Shown in pieces: positions 45,237-53,250 of a stretch of 64,000 bases of DNA; the first letter of the stretch is position 1; every line of letters begins with the position of its first letter. Source of the DNA: Dryocola sp031988645. Its GTDB lineage: Bacteria; Pseudomonadota; Gammaproteobacteria; Enterobacterales; Enterobacteriaceae. The notes beneath the pieces are model-generated. The model saw nothing but the letters and a program-made list of their open reading frames with translations, was not told the origin of the DNA and did not search any database. The DNA lies in contig NZ_CP150452.1 in the NCBI RefSeq assembly GCF_051307045.1, forward strand, positions 1,674,001-1,738,000. Direction: 5' to 3'. A program made the position numbers and the translations under genes.

Positions 45237-45593
45237 ATGGCCGAAGAAACTATTTTCAGTAAAATCATACGCCGCGAAATCCCGGCCGATATCGTTTATC
45301 AGGACGAGCTGGTCACCGCCTTTCGCGATATCTCTCCCCAGGCGCCTACCCATATCCTCATCGTTCCCAACGTGCTGATCCCGACGGTAAACCACGTCAC
45401 CGCCGAGCATGAGCAGGCGCTGGGACGCATGCTTACGGCGGCGGCGAAGATTGCCGAGCAGGAAGGCATCGCGGAAGACGGCTATCGTTTAATCATGAAC
45501 TGCAACCGCCACGGCGGGCAGGAAGTTTATCATATCCATATGCACCTGCTGGGTGGACGCGCGCTCGGGCCGATGCTGACCCATAAGGGATAA
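45237..45593 (+). CDS. hinT: Purine nucleoside phosphoramidase HinT
   Basis: Histidine-triad hydrolase of adenosine 5'-phosphoramidates. 118 aa (E. coli 119). The triad EVYHIHMHLLGGR near residue 100-112 is complete. ycfL, lpoB, thiK and nagZ follow in the same direction, as in E. coli. Confidence 0.96.
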   Translation: MAEETIFSKIIRREIPADIVYQDELVTAFRDISPQAPTHILIVPNVLIPTVNHVTAEHEQALGRMLTAAAKIAEQEGIAEDGYRLIMNCNRHGGQEVYHIHMHLLGGRALGPMLTHKG

Positions 45594-45597
45594 GGCG

Positions 45598-45970
45598 ATG
45601 AAAAGCCCTCGCTTACTGCTGTTGGCGCTCGCGCTGCTGGCGGGCTGCAGCTCCCGTCCCGCGATCCCGGTGAACGAACAGCAGTCGCTGGTGATGGAGT
45701 CATCGGTGCTGGCCGGCGGGATCAGCGCAGAAAAACCAGATATTTCATTAATTGATGGCGCCACCGTCTCGCAATCTGAGCTATATAATGAGCGAAGCGT
45801 TCCGGTTACGGTTAACTATCGTTTCTACTGGTACGACGCAAAAGGGCTGGAGATTCATCCGCTCGAAAAACCACGTTCAGTCACGATACCGGCAAAATCT
45901 TTATTAACGGTATCTTCCACGGCCCGGTTATCCGGATGCGCGTAAAGTGCGTCTTTATCTCTCTTTATAA
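45598..45970 (+). CDS. ycfL: Lipoprotein YcfL (DUF1425), interrupted by a 1-nt insertion
   Basis: Small predicted lipoprotein of unknown function. Signal peptide MKSPRLLLLALALLAGC with Cys17 as acylation site, then ESSVLAGGISAEKPDIS and TVNYRFYWYDAKGLEIHPLEKPRSVTIPA. The frame breaks at codon 108: GGCCC at 45921-45925 for GGCC; repaired, the tail reads STAGYPDARKVRLYLSL and stops at TAA 45968-45970, total 123 aa (E. coli 125). As given, it ends at 115 aa with RLSGCA. The change is small and would pass unnoticed without the family tail. Confidence 0.9.
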
Positions 45971-45980
45971 GGGGTGAATT

Positions 45981-46625
45981 TTGATTAGGGGAATCCATCG
46001 TTATCTGGCGGTCGCCGTAGCGGCGATGATTTTGTCCGGCTGTATCAACCGTGGCGGCGAGCAGCCGGCGCCGGTTGAAGAGGTTAAGCCGGGCGCCACT
46101 CAGCCCGCGCAGCCTGAGCCTACGGTTCCGTCAGTACCGACAGTACCGACGCAGCCTGGCCCAATTACCCAGCCGGAGCCAACCATTCCTGCGACGCCGA
46201 AAGTACGCACCTACGACTGGGGCAGCGCGATGCAGCCTCTGGTCGGCCAGATGCTGCAGGCCGAAGGCGTCACGCCGGGCGGCGTGCTGCTGGTGGACAG
46301 CGTGAATAACCGTACCAACGGCTCGCTGGATGCCAGCAAAGCAACGGAAGCCCTGCGCGGCGCGCTTGCCAACAACAGCAAATTTACGCTGGTTTCCGCT
46401 CAGCAACTGTCGGTCGCTAAACAGCAGCTGGGCCTGTCGCCGCAGGACAGCCTGGGCTCGCGCAGCAAAGCTATCGGCATCGCGCGTAACGTAGGCGCGC
46501 AGTATGTGCTGTACAGCAACGCCAGCGGCAACGTACGTTCGCCAACGGTCAAAATGCAGCTGATGCTGGTGCAAACCGGCGAAATTATCTGGTCGGGCAG
46601 CGGTGCGGTACAGCAAACCCAGTAA
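45981..46625 (+). CDS. lpoB: Outer-membrane lipoprotein LpoB, activator of PBP1b
   Basis: Lipoprotein that stimulates the peptidoglycan synthase PBP1b. 214 aa from TTG 45981, preceded by AAGGGG. Signal peptide ends at lipobox ILSGC; a Pro/Thr/Gln-rich disordered linker (repeats of TVPSVPT, TQPGPITQPEP) reaches through the periplasm, then a globular TolB-N-like domain (LLVDSVNNRTNGSLDASKATEALRGAL; KFTLVSAQQLSVAKQQLGLSPQDSLG). The thiK frame begins inside its last 23 nt. Confidence 0.94.
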   Translation: MIRGIHRYLAVAVAAMILSGCINRGGEQPAPVEEVKPGATQPAQPEPTVPSVPTVPTQPGPITQPEPTIPATPKVRTYDWGSAMQPLVGQMLQAEGVTPGGVLLVDSVNNRTNGSLDASKATEALRGALANNSKFTLVSAQQLSVAKQQLGLSPQDSLGSRSKAIGIARNVGAQYVLYSNASGNVRSPTVKMQLMLVQTGEIIWSGSGAVQQTQ

Positions 46626-47436
46626 CGCTTCGCTGCACAAAGTGATTGCGCACTATCTTCCGGCGGCTCAGGCCGCCGGTTGCTTTTCTGCGCTGGAAGG
46701 ACTGAGCGGCGGCGGCCTGCATTTCAAAGTCGGCGAGCGGGAGTATGTCGCCCGCCAGCGGCTGCGGACATCGATGCCTGGCGTTTCGTTAAGGCGGCAG
46801 TACCGGGCGCTAAAGCGCCTGCCTGCGGGAATTGGCCCGGCGCCGGTTTGTCTGGCTGATGGCTGGCTTATCGTGCAGTGGCTTGCCGGCGAGGTCAAAC
46901 CTGAGCCTGCTCCCCGCTACGCGCTCGGCTCCCTGCTAAATCGTTTGCATCGTCAGCGCCGCTTCGGCTGGCGAATCAGCCTGTTACCGCTGCTTGAGTT
47001 TTACTGGCAGCATGCCGCTCCGGCGCGCAGAAGCCTGGACTGGCTGCGCCGTTTAAAGACCATGAAGCGCCGCGGCGAGCCAAAACCTTTACGGCTTGCG
47101 CCTTTGCATATGGACGTTCATGCCGGCAACCTTGTTTACCAGCGCGATGAAATGAAACTCATCGACTGGGAATATGCGGGCGACGGAGATATCGCGCTGG
47201 AGCTGGCGGCGGCGGTCGCTGCAAATAATATTAACGATGATGAGCTGCTGCGCGCCTACGCAGGCTTCAGCAATATCGATCCCGCAACGCTGCAGCGTCA
47301 GGTCGCCCGCTGGCGGCCATGGGTTATGATGCTGATGGCGTCGTGGTATGAATGCCGCTGGCGGCAAACGCAGGACAAAACATTTTTAACGCTGGCAGAC
47401 GAGGCCTGGAGCCTGCTGCGGGCGACGAACCAATAA
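46603..47436 (+). CDS. thiK: Thiamine kinase
   Basis: Phosphorylates thiamine to thiamine phosphate in the salvage pathway. 277 aa from GTG 46603, which overlaps lpoB by 23 nt and aligns with the E. coli start (MPFRSNNP…). Protein kinase-like choline/aminoglycoside phosphotransferase fold: catalytic HMDVHAGN (about residue 168) and metal-binding LIDWEYAG. Followed by nagZ 12 nt later. Confidence 0.92.
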   Translation: MRYSKPSNASLHKVIAHYLPAAQAAGCFSALEGLSGGGLHFKVGEREYVARQRLRTSMPGVSLRRQYRALKRLPAGIGPAPVCLADGWLIVQWLAGEVKPEPAPRYALGSLLNRLHRQRRFGWRISLLPLLEFYWQHAAPARRSLDWLRRLKTMKRRGEPKPLRLAPLHMDVHAGNLVYQRDEMKLIDWEYAGDGDIALELAAAVAANNINDDELLRAYAGFSNIDPATLQRQVARWRPWVMMLMASWYECRWRQTQDKTFLTLADEAWSLLRATNQ

Positions 47437-47448
47437 AGAGAGGTAGAT

Positions 47449-48474
47449 GTGGGCCCGGTAATGTTGGATGTGGCAGGCTTTGAGCTGGATGCCGAAGAGC
47501 GTGAGATTCTGCAGCACCCGCTGGTGGGCGGGCTGATACTTTTCACCCGCAACTATCACGATCCCGAGCAGCTGCGCGAGCTTGTCCGGCAAATACGCGC
47601 GGCCTCGCGCAACCGGCTGGTGGTGGCCGTCGATCAGGAAGGCGGGCGCGTGCAGCGTTTCCGTGAAGGCTTCACCCGTCTGCCGGCGGCGCAGTCTTTT
47701 GCGGCGCTGCATGGCCTTGAGAAAGGCGGCGAGCTGGCCCGCGAAGCAGGCTGGCTGATGGCAAGCGAAATGATCGCCATGGATATCGACATCAGCTTTG
47801 CGCCGGTGCTGGATATCGGCCATATCAGCGCGGCGATCGGCGAGCGCTCCTATCATGAAGATCCGGACAAAGCGCTGGCGCTGGCGACGTGCTTTATCGA
47901 CGGCATGCACGCGGCGGGCATGAAAACCACCGGTAAGCATTTTCCGGGCCACGGCACGGTCACGGCTGATTCCCACAAGGAAACTCCGCGCGACGAGCGC
48001 GAAGAGGCCGTTATCCGCCAGCACGACATGCAAATTTTCCGCTCGCTGATCTCCGCTAACAAACTTGACGCCATCATGCCGGCGCACGTGATTTACACCG
48101 ATGTCGATCCTCGCCCGGCAAGCGGTTCGCCGCACTGGTTAAAAACCGTACTGCGCGGCGAGTTAGGATTTGCAGGGGTGATTTTCTCGGACGATCTGTC
48201 GATGGAGGGCGCGGCGATTATGGGCAGCTACGCCGAACGCGGCCAGGCGTCGCTGGACGCAGGTTGCGATATGATCCTTGTCTGCAATAATCGTAAGGGC
48301 GCCGTGAGCGTGCTGGATAACCTGTCTCCGGTCAAAGCAGACCGTGTTACGGGTTTGTATCATAAAGGTTCATTTACCCGTCAGGAGCTGATGGCTTCTG
48401 AGCGCTGGCAGCAGGCTAACCGGCAGCTCGAGGCGCTGCATGAACGCTGGCAGGCGCACAAGGCGGGACTTTAA
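47449..48474 (+). CDS. nagZ: Beta-N-acetylglucosaminidase NagZ
   Basis: Cytoplasmic glycoside hydrolase family 3 enzyme in peptidoglycan recycling; its products act as inducers of AmpC beta-lactamase where AmpR is present. 341 aa, E. coli length, from GTG 47449 (GPVMLDVAGF). Family block VVAVDQEGGRVQRF, catalytic KHFPGHGTVTADSH region with the His-Asp dyad, and nucleophile in VIFSDDLSMEGAAI. Confidence 0.96.
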   Translation: MGPVMLDVAGFELDAEEREILQHPLVGGLILFTRNYHDPEQLRELVRQIRAASRNRLVVAVDQEGGRVQRFREGFTRLPAAQSFAALHGLEKGGELAREAGWLMASEMIAMDIDISFAPVLDIGHISAAIGERSYHEDPDKALALATCFIDGMHAAGMKTTGKHFPGHGTVTADSHKETPRDEREEAVIRQHDMQIFRSLISANKLDAIMPAHVIYTDVDPRPASGSPHWLKTVLRGELGFAGVIFSDDLSMEGAAIMGSYAERGQASLDAGCDMILVCNNRKGAVSVLDNLSPVKADRVTGLYHKGSFTRQELMASERWQQANRQLEALHERWQAHKAGL

Positions 48475-48478
48475 CCCT

Positions 48479-48498
48479 CAGGCCGGAAGGCCTGTTTT
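48479..48498 (+). terminator. Weak terminator after nagZ
   Basis: 6-bp stem CAGGCC (48479-48484) / GGCCTG (48489-48494) with GGAA loop and TTTT. Confidence 0.5.
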
Positions 48499-48513
48499 CG
48501 CGGTGAGGATGCA

Positions 48514-49056
48514 ATGATTATCTATCTACACGGTTTTGACTCTAACAGTCCCGGTAACCATGAAAAGGTGCTGCAGCTTCAGTTTATCGACCCGGACGTG
48601 CGGCTTATCAGCTACAGCACGCGGCACCCGAAGCATGACATGCAGCACCTGCTCAAAGAGGTGGACAAGATGCTGCAGCTTAGCGATGACGAACGCCCGC
48701 TGATTTGCGGCGTGGGGCTGGGCGGCTACTGGGCCGAACGCATCGGCTTTCTGTGCGATATCCGCCAGGTGATCTTTAACCCGAATCTGTTCCCGCAGGA
48801 GAACATGGAAGGGAAAATCGACCGCCCGGAAGAGTACGCGGACATCGCTACCAAATGCGTGCAGAACTTTCGTGAGAAAAATCGCGACCGCTGCCTGGCC
48901 ATCCTGTCGCGCCAGGACGAAGCGCTGGATAACAAGCGCTCCGCGCAGACGCTGCACCCTTATTATGAGATCATCTGGGATAGCGAGCAGACCCACAAAT
49001 TTAAAAATATTTCCCCGCATCTTCAACGCATTAAGGCTTTCAAAACGCTGGGTTAA
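48514..49056 (+). CDS. ycfP: UPF0227 protein YcfP
   Basis: 180-aa alpha/beta-hydrolase-like protein, E. coli length. N-terminal YLHGFDSNSPGNHEK resembles an oxyanion-hole segment, but the nucleophile elbow reads GVGLGGYW with no Ser, Cys or Asp at the usual place. The E. coli orthologue has the same feature, so it is a family property and hydrolase activity is doubtful. It ends IKAFKTLG. Function unknown. Confidence 0.93.
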   Translation: MIIYLHGFDSNSPGNHEKVLQLQFIDPDVRLISYSTRHPKHDMQHLLKEVDKMLQLSDDERPLICGVGLGGYWAERIGFLCDIRQVIFNPNLFPQENMEGKIDRPEEYADIATKCVQNFREKNRDRCLAILSRQDEALDNKRSAQTLHPYYEIIWDSEQTHKFKNISPHLQRIKAFKTLG

Positions 49057-49085
49057 CCACCCGGCAGGCCGTTTAAAAAATCCCC

Positions 49086-49113
49086 GGGCCAGCGTTCGCT
49101 GGCCCTTTTGTTT
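49086..49113 (+). terminator. Terminator of ycfP
   Basis: 8-bp GC-rich stem GGGCCAGC / GCTGGCCC (49086-49105) with a GTTC loop, followed by TTTTGTTT. Confidence 0.75.
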
Positions 49114-49131
49114 ATCTTTTCGGCATAAAAT

Positions 49132-49145
49132 TTGATGCATATCAA
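49132..49145. promoter_or_regulatory. FNR site upstream of ndh
   Basis: TTGATGCATATCAA is a perfect TTGAT-N4-ATCAA FNR site. It lies about 135 bp before the ndh start, consistent with repression of ndh by FNR in the absence of oxygen, as known in E. coli. Confidence 0.85.
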
Positions 49146-49280
49146 TTTTGGTATGACCAATGCACCCTTCGTGTTATTCTTTGGTCACATTAGTGAAAGG
49201 GTTTACGCAACCTGTTGTTAATTAAAAGCTATTTAGATAACTTTTAATTAACAATTGGTTAATATTTTAAGGGGGTCACT

Positions 49281-50585
49281 TTGACTACGCCATTAAGAAA
49301 GATTGTCATTGTAGGTGGTGGTGCCGGCGGACTTGAACTGGCTACGCAGTTAGGGAAAAAACTGGGCCGTGGCAAAAAAGCGAAAATTACCCTGGTCGAC
49401 CGCAACCATAGCCATCTGTGGAAACCTCTGCTGCATGAAGTAGCAACCGGTTCCCTCGATGAGGGCGTGGACGCGCTGAGCTATCTGGCGCACGCGCGCA
49501 ACCACCATTTCCAGTTCCAGCTGGGTTCGGTGGTTGATATCAACCGCGAAGGCAAGACCCTCACGCTTGCAGAGCTGCGCGATGAGAAAGGCGAGCTGCT
49601 GGTGCCGGAACGTAAAATCCCGTACGACACTCTGGTGATGGCGCTGGGCAGCACCTCTAACGACTTCAACACGCCGGGCGTAAAAGACAACTGCATCTTC
49701 CTCGACAACCCGCACCAGGCGCGTCGTTTCCATTCGGAAATGCTGAACCTGTTCCTGAAGTATTCCGCAAACCTGGGCGCCAGCGGCAAGGTCAATATCG
49801 CTATCGTCGGCGGCGGCGCAACGGGCGTCGAGCTCTCTGCGGAGCTGCACAACGCGGTGAAACAGCTGCACAGCTACGGCTACAAAGGGCTGACCAACGA
49901 AGCGCTGAACGTCACGCTGGTGGAAGCGGGTGAACGCATCCTGCCTGCGCTGCCGCCGCGTATTTCCGCCGCGGCCCACAGCGAGCTGACCAAGCTTGGC
50001 GTGCGCGTATTAACCCAGACGATGGTGACCTCCGCCGATGCCGGCGGCCTGAACACCAAAGACGGCGAGTATATCGCGGCGGACCTGATGGTCTGGGCTG
50101 CGGGTATTAAAGCGCCGGACTTTATGAAAGATATCGGCGGGCTTGAAACCAACCGTATCAATCAGCTGGTGACCGAGCCTACGCTGCAAACCACCCGCGA
50201 TCCTGATATTTATGCGATCGGCGACTGCGCATCCTGCGCGCGTCCGGAAGGCGGTTTTGTGCCTCCGCGCGCTCAGGCCGCGCACCAGATGGCTTCGCTG
50301 GTATTAAAGAACATCATCGCGCAGAGCAAAGGTCAGCCGCTGAAAGCTTACGTTTATAAAGATCACGGCTCGCTGGTTTCCCTGTCTAAATTCTCCACCG
50401 TCGGCAGCCTGATGGGCAACCTGATGCGTGGTTCAATGATGGTGGAAGGGCGTATGGCGCGCTTCGTGTACATCTCTTTGTACCGCATGCACCAGGTGGC
50501 GCTGCACGGCTATTTCAAAACCGGCCTGATGATGCTGGTGGGCAGTATTAACCGGGTGATTCGTCCGCGCCTGAAGCTGCACTGA
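49281..50585 (+). CDS. ndh: NADH:quinone reductase II (NDH-2)
   Basis: Non-proton-pumping, FAD-containing NADH dehydrogenase bound to the inner-membrane surface. 434 aa, E. coli length. FAD site VGGGAGGLELA near the N-terminus, NADH site VGGGATGVELSAEL (about residue 175), and AIGDCAS for the second FAD contact. The C-terminal amphipathic region (GYFKTGLMMLVGSINRVIRP) binds membrane. The start is TTG 49281 as in E. coli. Controlled by the FNR site above. Confidence 0.97.
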   Translation: MTTPLRKIVIVGGGAGGLELATQLGKKLGRGKKAKITLVDRNHSHLWKPLLHEVATGSLDEGVDALSYLAHARNHHFQFQLGSVVDINREGKTLTLAELRDEKGELLVPERKIPYDTLVMALGSTSNDFNTPGVKDNCIFLDNPHQARRFHSEMLNLFLKYSANLGASGKVNIAIVGGGATGVELSAELHNAVKQLHSYGYKGLTNEALNVTLVEAGERILPALPPRISAAAHSELTKLGVRVLTQTMVTSADAGGLNTKDGEYIAADLMVWAAGIKAPDFMKDIGGLETNRINQLVTEPTLQTTRDPDIYAIGDCASCARPEGGFVPPRAQAAHQMASLVLKNIIAQSKGQPLKAYVYKDHGSLVSLSKFSTVGSLMGNLMRGSMMVEGRMARFVYISLYRMHQVALHGYFKTGLMMLVGSINRVIRPRLKLH

Positions 50586-50602
50586 TTTCATCTCTTTCCT
50601 GA

Positions 50603-50631
50603 AACCCGGCCCCCGCGCCGGGTTTTTTTAT
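50603..50631 (+). terminator. Terminator of ndh
   Basis: Perfect 8-bp stem AACCCGGC (50603-50610) / GCCGGGTT (50617-50624) followed by a T-run. Confidence 0.85.
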
Positions 50632-50639
50632 GCCTGCGC

Positions 50640-52425
50640 TTAAAGACGGAACTGGTTGACCGCAACGGCAAGCTCACTCGCCTGATTGTTGAGGGCCTCT
50701 GAAGCGGCGGCTGATTCCTCTACCAGCGCGGCGTTTTGCTGCACCATGGTATCCAGCTGCACCGTCGCCACGTTTATGCCGGCAATGCCCTTCATTTGTT
50801 CATCCGCCGCCTCGCTAATTTCCGCCATTACGGAGGTCAGCGAGGAGACGCTGCTGACGATTTCCTGTATCGCTTCGCCGGTGTGGTGCACCTGTTTTGC
50901 ACCCGACGAGACGCTGGATACCGTAGTGTCGATCAACAGCCTGATCTCCCTGGCCGCCTGCGCGCTACGGCCTGCCAGACTACGCACCTCGTTTGCGACG
51001 ACGGCAAAACCTCTCCCCTGTTCGCCCGCTCGTGCGGCTTCTACCGAGGCGTTGAGCGCCAGGATATTGGTCTGAAATGCGATGCCGTCGATCACGCCGG
51101 TAATACTGGAGATTTTCTCAGAAGCAGCTTCGATGGTGTTCATAATCTGAATCACCTCCTGTATAGATTCTCCGCCGCGTCGCGCAACCTGAGCGGCTGA
51201 GAGAACCGCGGAGTTGGCTTCGCGTGATGAGCTGGCGAACAGCTCCACGGTCGAGGAAATTTGCTCAAGCGCCGCGGAGGTCTGCTGCAGACTTGCGGCG
51301 GCGGATTCCGTACGCGAGGAAAGTTCGAGATTCCCGGCGGCAATCTCTTCCGCACCCGTGTGTACCGATTCGCTGCTGCTGCGAATCGATTTCATCACTA
51401 CTGCGAGCTTATCCAGAAACTGATTAAACTCGTTGGCAATCTGCCCCACCTCATCCTTACCGTCGGCCCTGAGTCGATGGGTCAGATCTTTTTGCGCGAT
51501 AGCGTCCTTCATGGCTTCACGCACGCGAATCAACGGACCGATGCTGCGCTTTGTAACCACCAGAACAATAGCGGCGGCAAGCGCCATCAGTAAAAACAGC
51601 GAGATGATCGAAGAGTTCAGCAACGATCGCATATTGGCCGTGGCCCTCGGCCTTATCTATAGCGACGACGATAAACCACGAGGTGTTCTTCACCGGCATG
51701 GCAATCATAAACGTCGGACGTCCTGAAATATCAACCAGAACCGGCGAGCCAGAATGCAGTAGTTTGGGCAGGTCAAGCTGCGGCGCGATAGTGGAAATTG
51801 ATTTCAGCGTCAGGGCTGCATCGGGATGGCCGATGATCGTACCATTCGCATCCATCAACATGCCAAAACTGTCTTTCGTGGGATGGATTGCGCGTACGTT
51901 GTCGATCACCTCAATGATATTGACATCGCCTGCCGCTATGCCCACCAGGTGTCCGTTATCAAAGCGCGGCGCCGCGACGGTGACCACCAGCTCATCGGTA
52001 ATCGCATCGATATAGGGATTGGTGATAATGAGTTTTTTGGCCTGCGCGGCCTGCTTATACCACGCACTTGAAGTGGGATCGTATCCTGCCGGAACGCTGG
52101 CCTGGTCGGAAGCAATGGTGCTTTTATCCGGATAGCTAATATAGGCGTTTAAAAAGTTGCCGGCGGTGACAGTCTGCAATAACAGCGGCGTCGGATCGGC
52201 ATCCGTCACGTGCGGCGTGAGCGCATTAATCTGCGTGGTTTTCGTTGTAATCCACTGATTTACCGCCGCGGTATGGCTGGTCGCCAGTGAAAAGAGCGTG
52301 CTGCTGACCGATTCTGTATTAGCCGAACGACTAATAGAATAATTAATAAAAGTATTTACGGATAAAGCGCCGCCCACCATTAACATGGTAGTAACTAAAA
52401 GTCTGGTACGAATAGAGTTAAACAT
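50640..52425 (-). CDS. Methyl-accepting chemotaxis protein (dCache type), interrupted by a 1-nt insertion
   Basis: Chemoreceptor of 594 aa after repair. Membrane helix near residues 7-28; periplasmic dCache_1 ligand domain to about 250; second helix SLFLLMALAAAIVLVVT; HAMP; cytoplasmic signalling domain with the invariant hairpin tip (IAFQTNILALNASVEAARAGEQGRGF). No CheR-binding NWETF pentapeptide at the end (…AVNQFRL). The frame breaks near codon 260 at plus-strand GGCCC 51642-51646; repaired, AEATANMRSLLNSSII joins both halves. As given, the frame lacks its signalling half. It lies between ndh and ycfJ, where E. coli has none. Confidence 0.9.
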
Positions 52426-52465
52426 AAGATGTCGTCCCTGTAATTTATTTTGTATGTCATAGTTA

Positions 52466-52492
52466 TAATCGGACAGTTGAAAAATAACTTAA
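52466..52492 (-). promoter_or_regulatory. Sigma-28-like promoter of the chemoreceptor gene
   Basis: Minus strand TTAAGTTA, 11 nt, TCCGATTA compares with the sigma-28 consensus TAAAGTTT-N11-GCCGATAA, 6 of 8 at each element and exact spacing. It is about 41 nt before the start codon, as expected for a chemotaxis gene. Confidence 0.55.
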
Positions 52493-53250
52493 TAATGCAG
52501 GGCGGCTTTTCGGAAATTACTGCATCATGTAATGTGTTATTAACGCTGCAATCGGCAGGCTGATATTGTGTAAATATTAAGCTTTTCTTCATTTTTAGAA
52601 TAATTAACTTTTAAAAGTTATTAATATTTTTAGCCTGTTGAGAATAATTAATTCCATTATGTTGATTTAACTGTATGAATATATTAATCTATTTTCCCTG
52701 GCGGCAGTCCGGGGATTTCAGGCGGTACGGTGCGGTAAAATTCTTTTAACGGGCTTCTATTGATGAGGAGGTTGTTGTGTTTTTGTTTATTTATCGTTTC
52801 ACTTAAGGCAGCAAACGGAGGGAAGTTCTTACTTTAAGAGGGTGAAAAGTGTTATACGCTGCAATGCCCTAACCATTCATATTCTGCCTCGGTCAGCTTG
52901 ATCTGTTTCTTCTGCTTGTTAACAAGGGCATTGATTTATTTTCCACTAAGAAAGAGGGGGGCGCAGACATTAAATATTGCAGTATTGCTTTAGTGATAAA
53001 TGGTTTAAAGAAGGATAATTTCCCGGGCCTGCTCAGCCAAAACCGGAACCAGAAATACATACAACTTTTCAGTAACCGGCGTTGATTCAGGAGGCTGAAG
53101 TAAACCGGCGACCCATTATTGTTGCTTAGGAGTTTTCTTAATCCTGTTGGTTTAAAGTATAAAGCCGCGTTTTTAATCCTTTGTCTGATGTGTTACCGAA
53201 GGTAATTAGTTGCAAAATTATCGGTAATTACACAGTCAGGAGGATGTCCT
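52493..53250. other. AT-rich gene-free stretch between chemoreceptor gene and ycfJ
   Basis: About 760 bp, markedly more AT-rich than its neighbours. I find no complete gene. A possible remnant frame is at 52852-52935 (minus). A 24-codon plus-strand frame from about 52762 (MRRLLCFCLFIVS) lacks other support. The right end holds the ycfJ promoter and RBS (AGGAGG). Base composition suggests acquired or decayed DNA. Confidence 0.5.
52852..52935 (-). pseudogene. Possible remnant of an unidentified small gene
   Basis: An open frame of 27 codons ends in TAA (52854-52852) and reads INALVNKQKKQIKLTEAEYEWLGHCSV. A TAA precedes it in frame, so it has no start codon. The charged, protein-like composition with EAEYEWLG in an AT-rich region suggests the tail of a lost gene. 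I do not recognise the family. Confidence 0.25.

Noticed and set aside
52762..52836. 24-codon plus-strand frame beginning MRRLLCFCLFIVS
   Set aside because: AT-rich stretch with frequent short frames. The apparent hydrophobic start follows GAGGAGG by chance position, and no further support exists.
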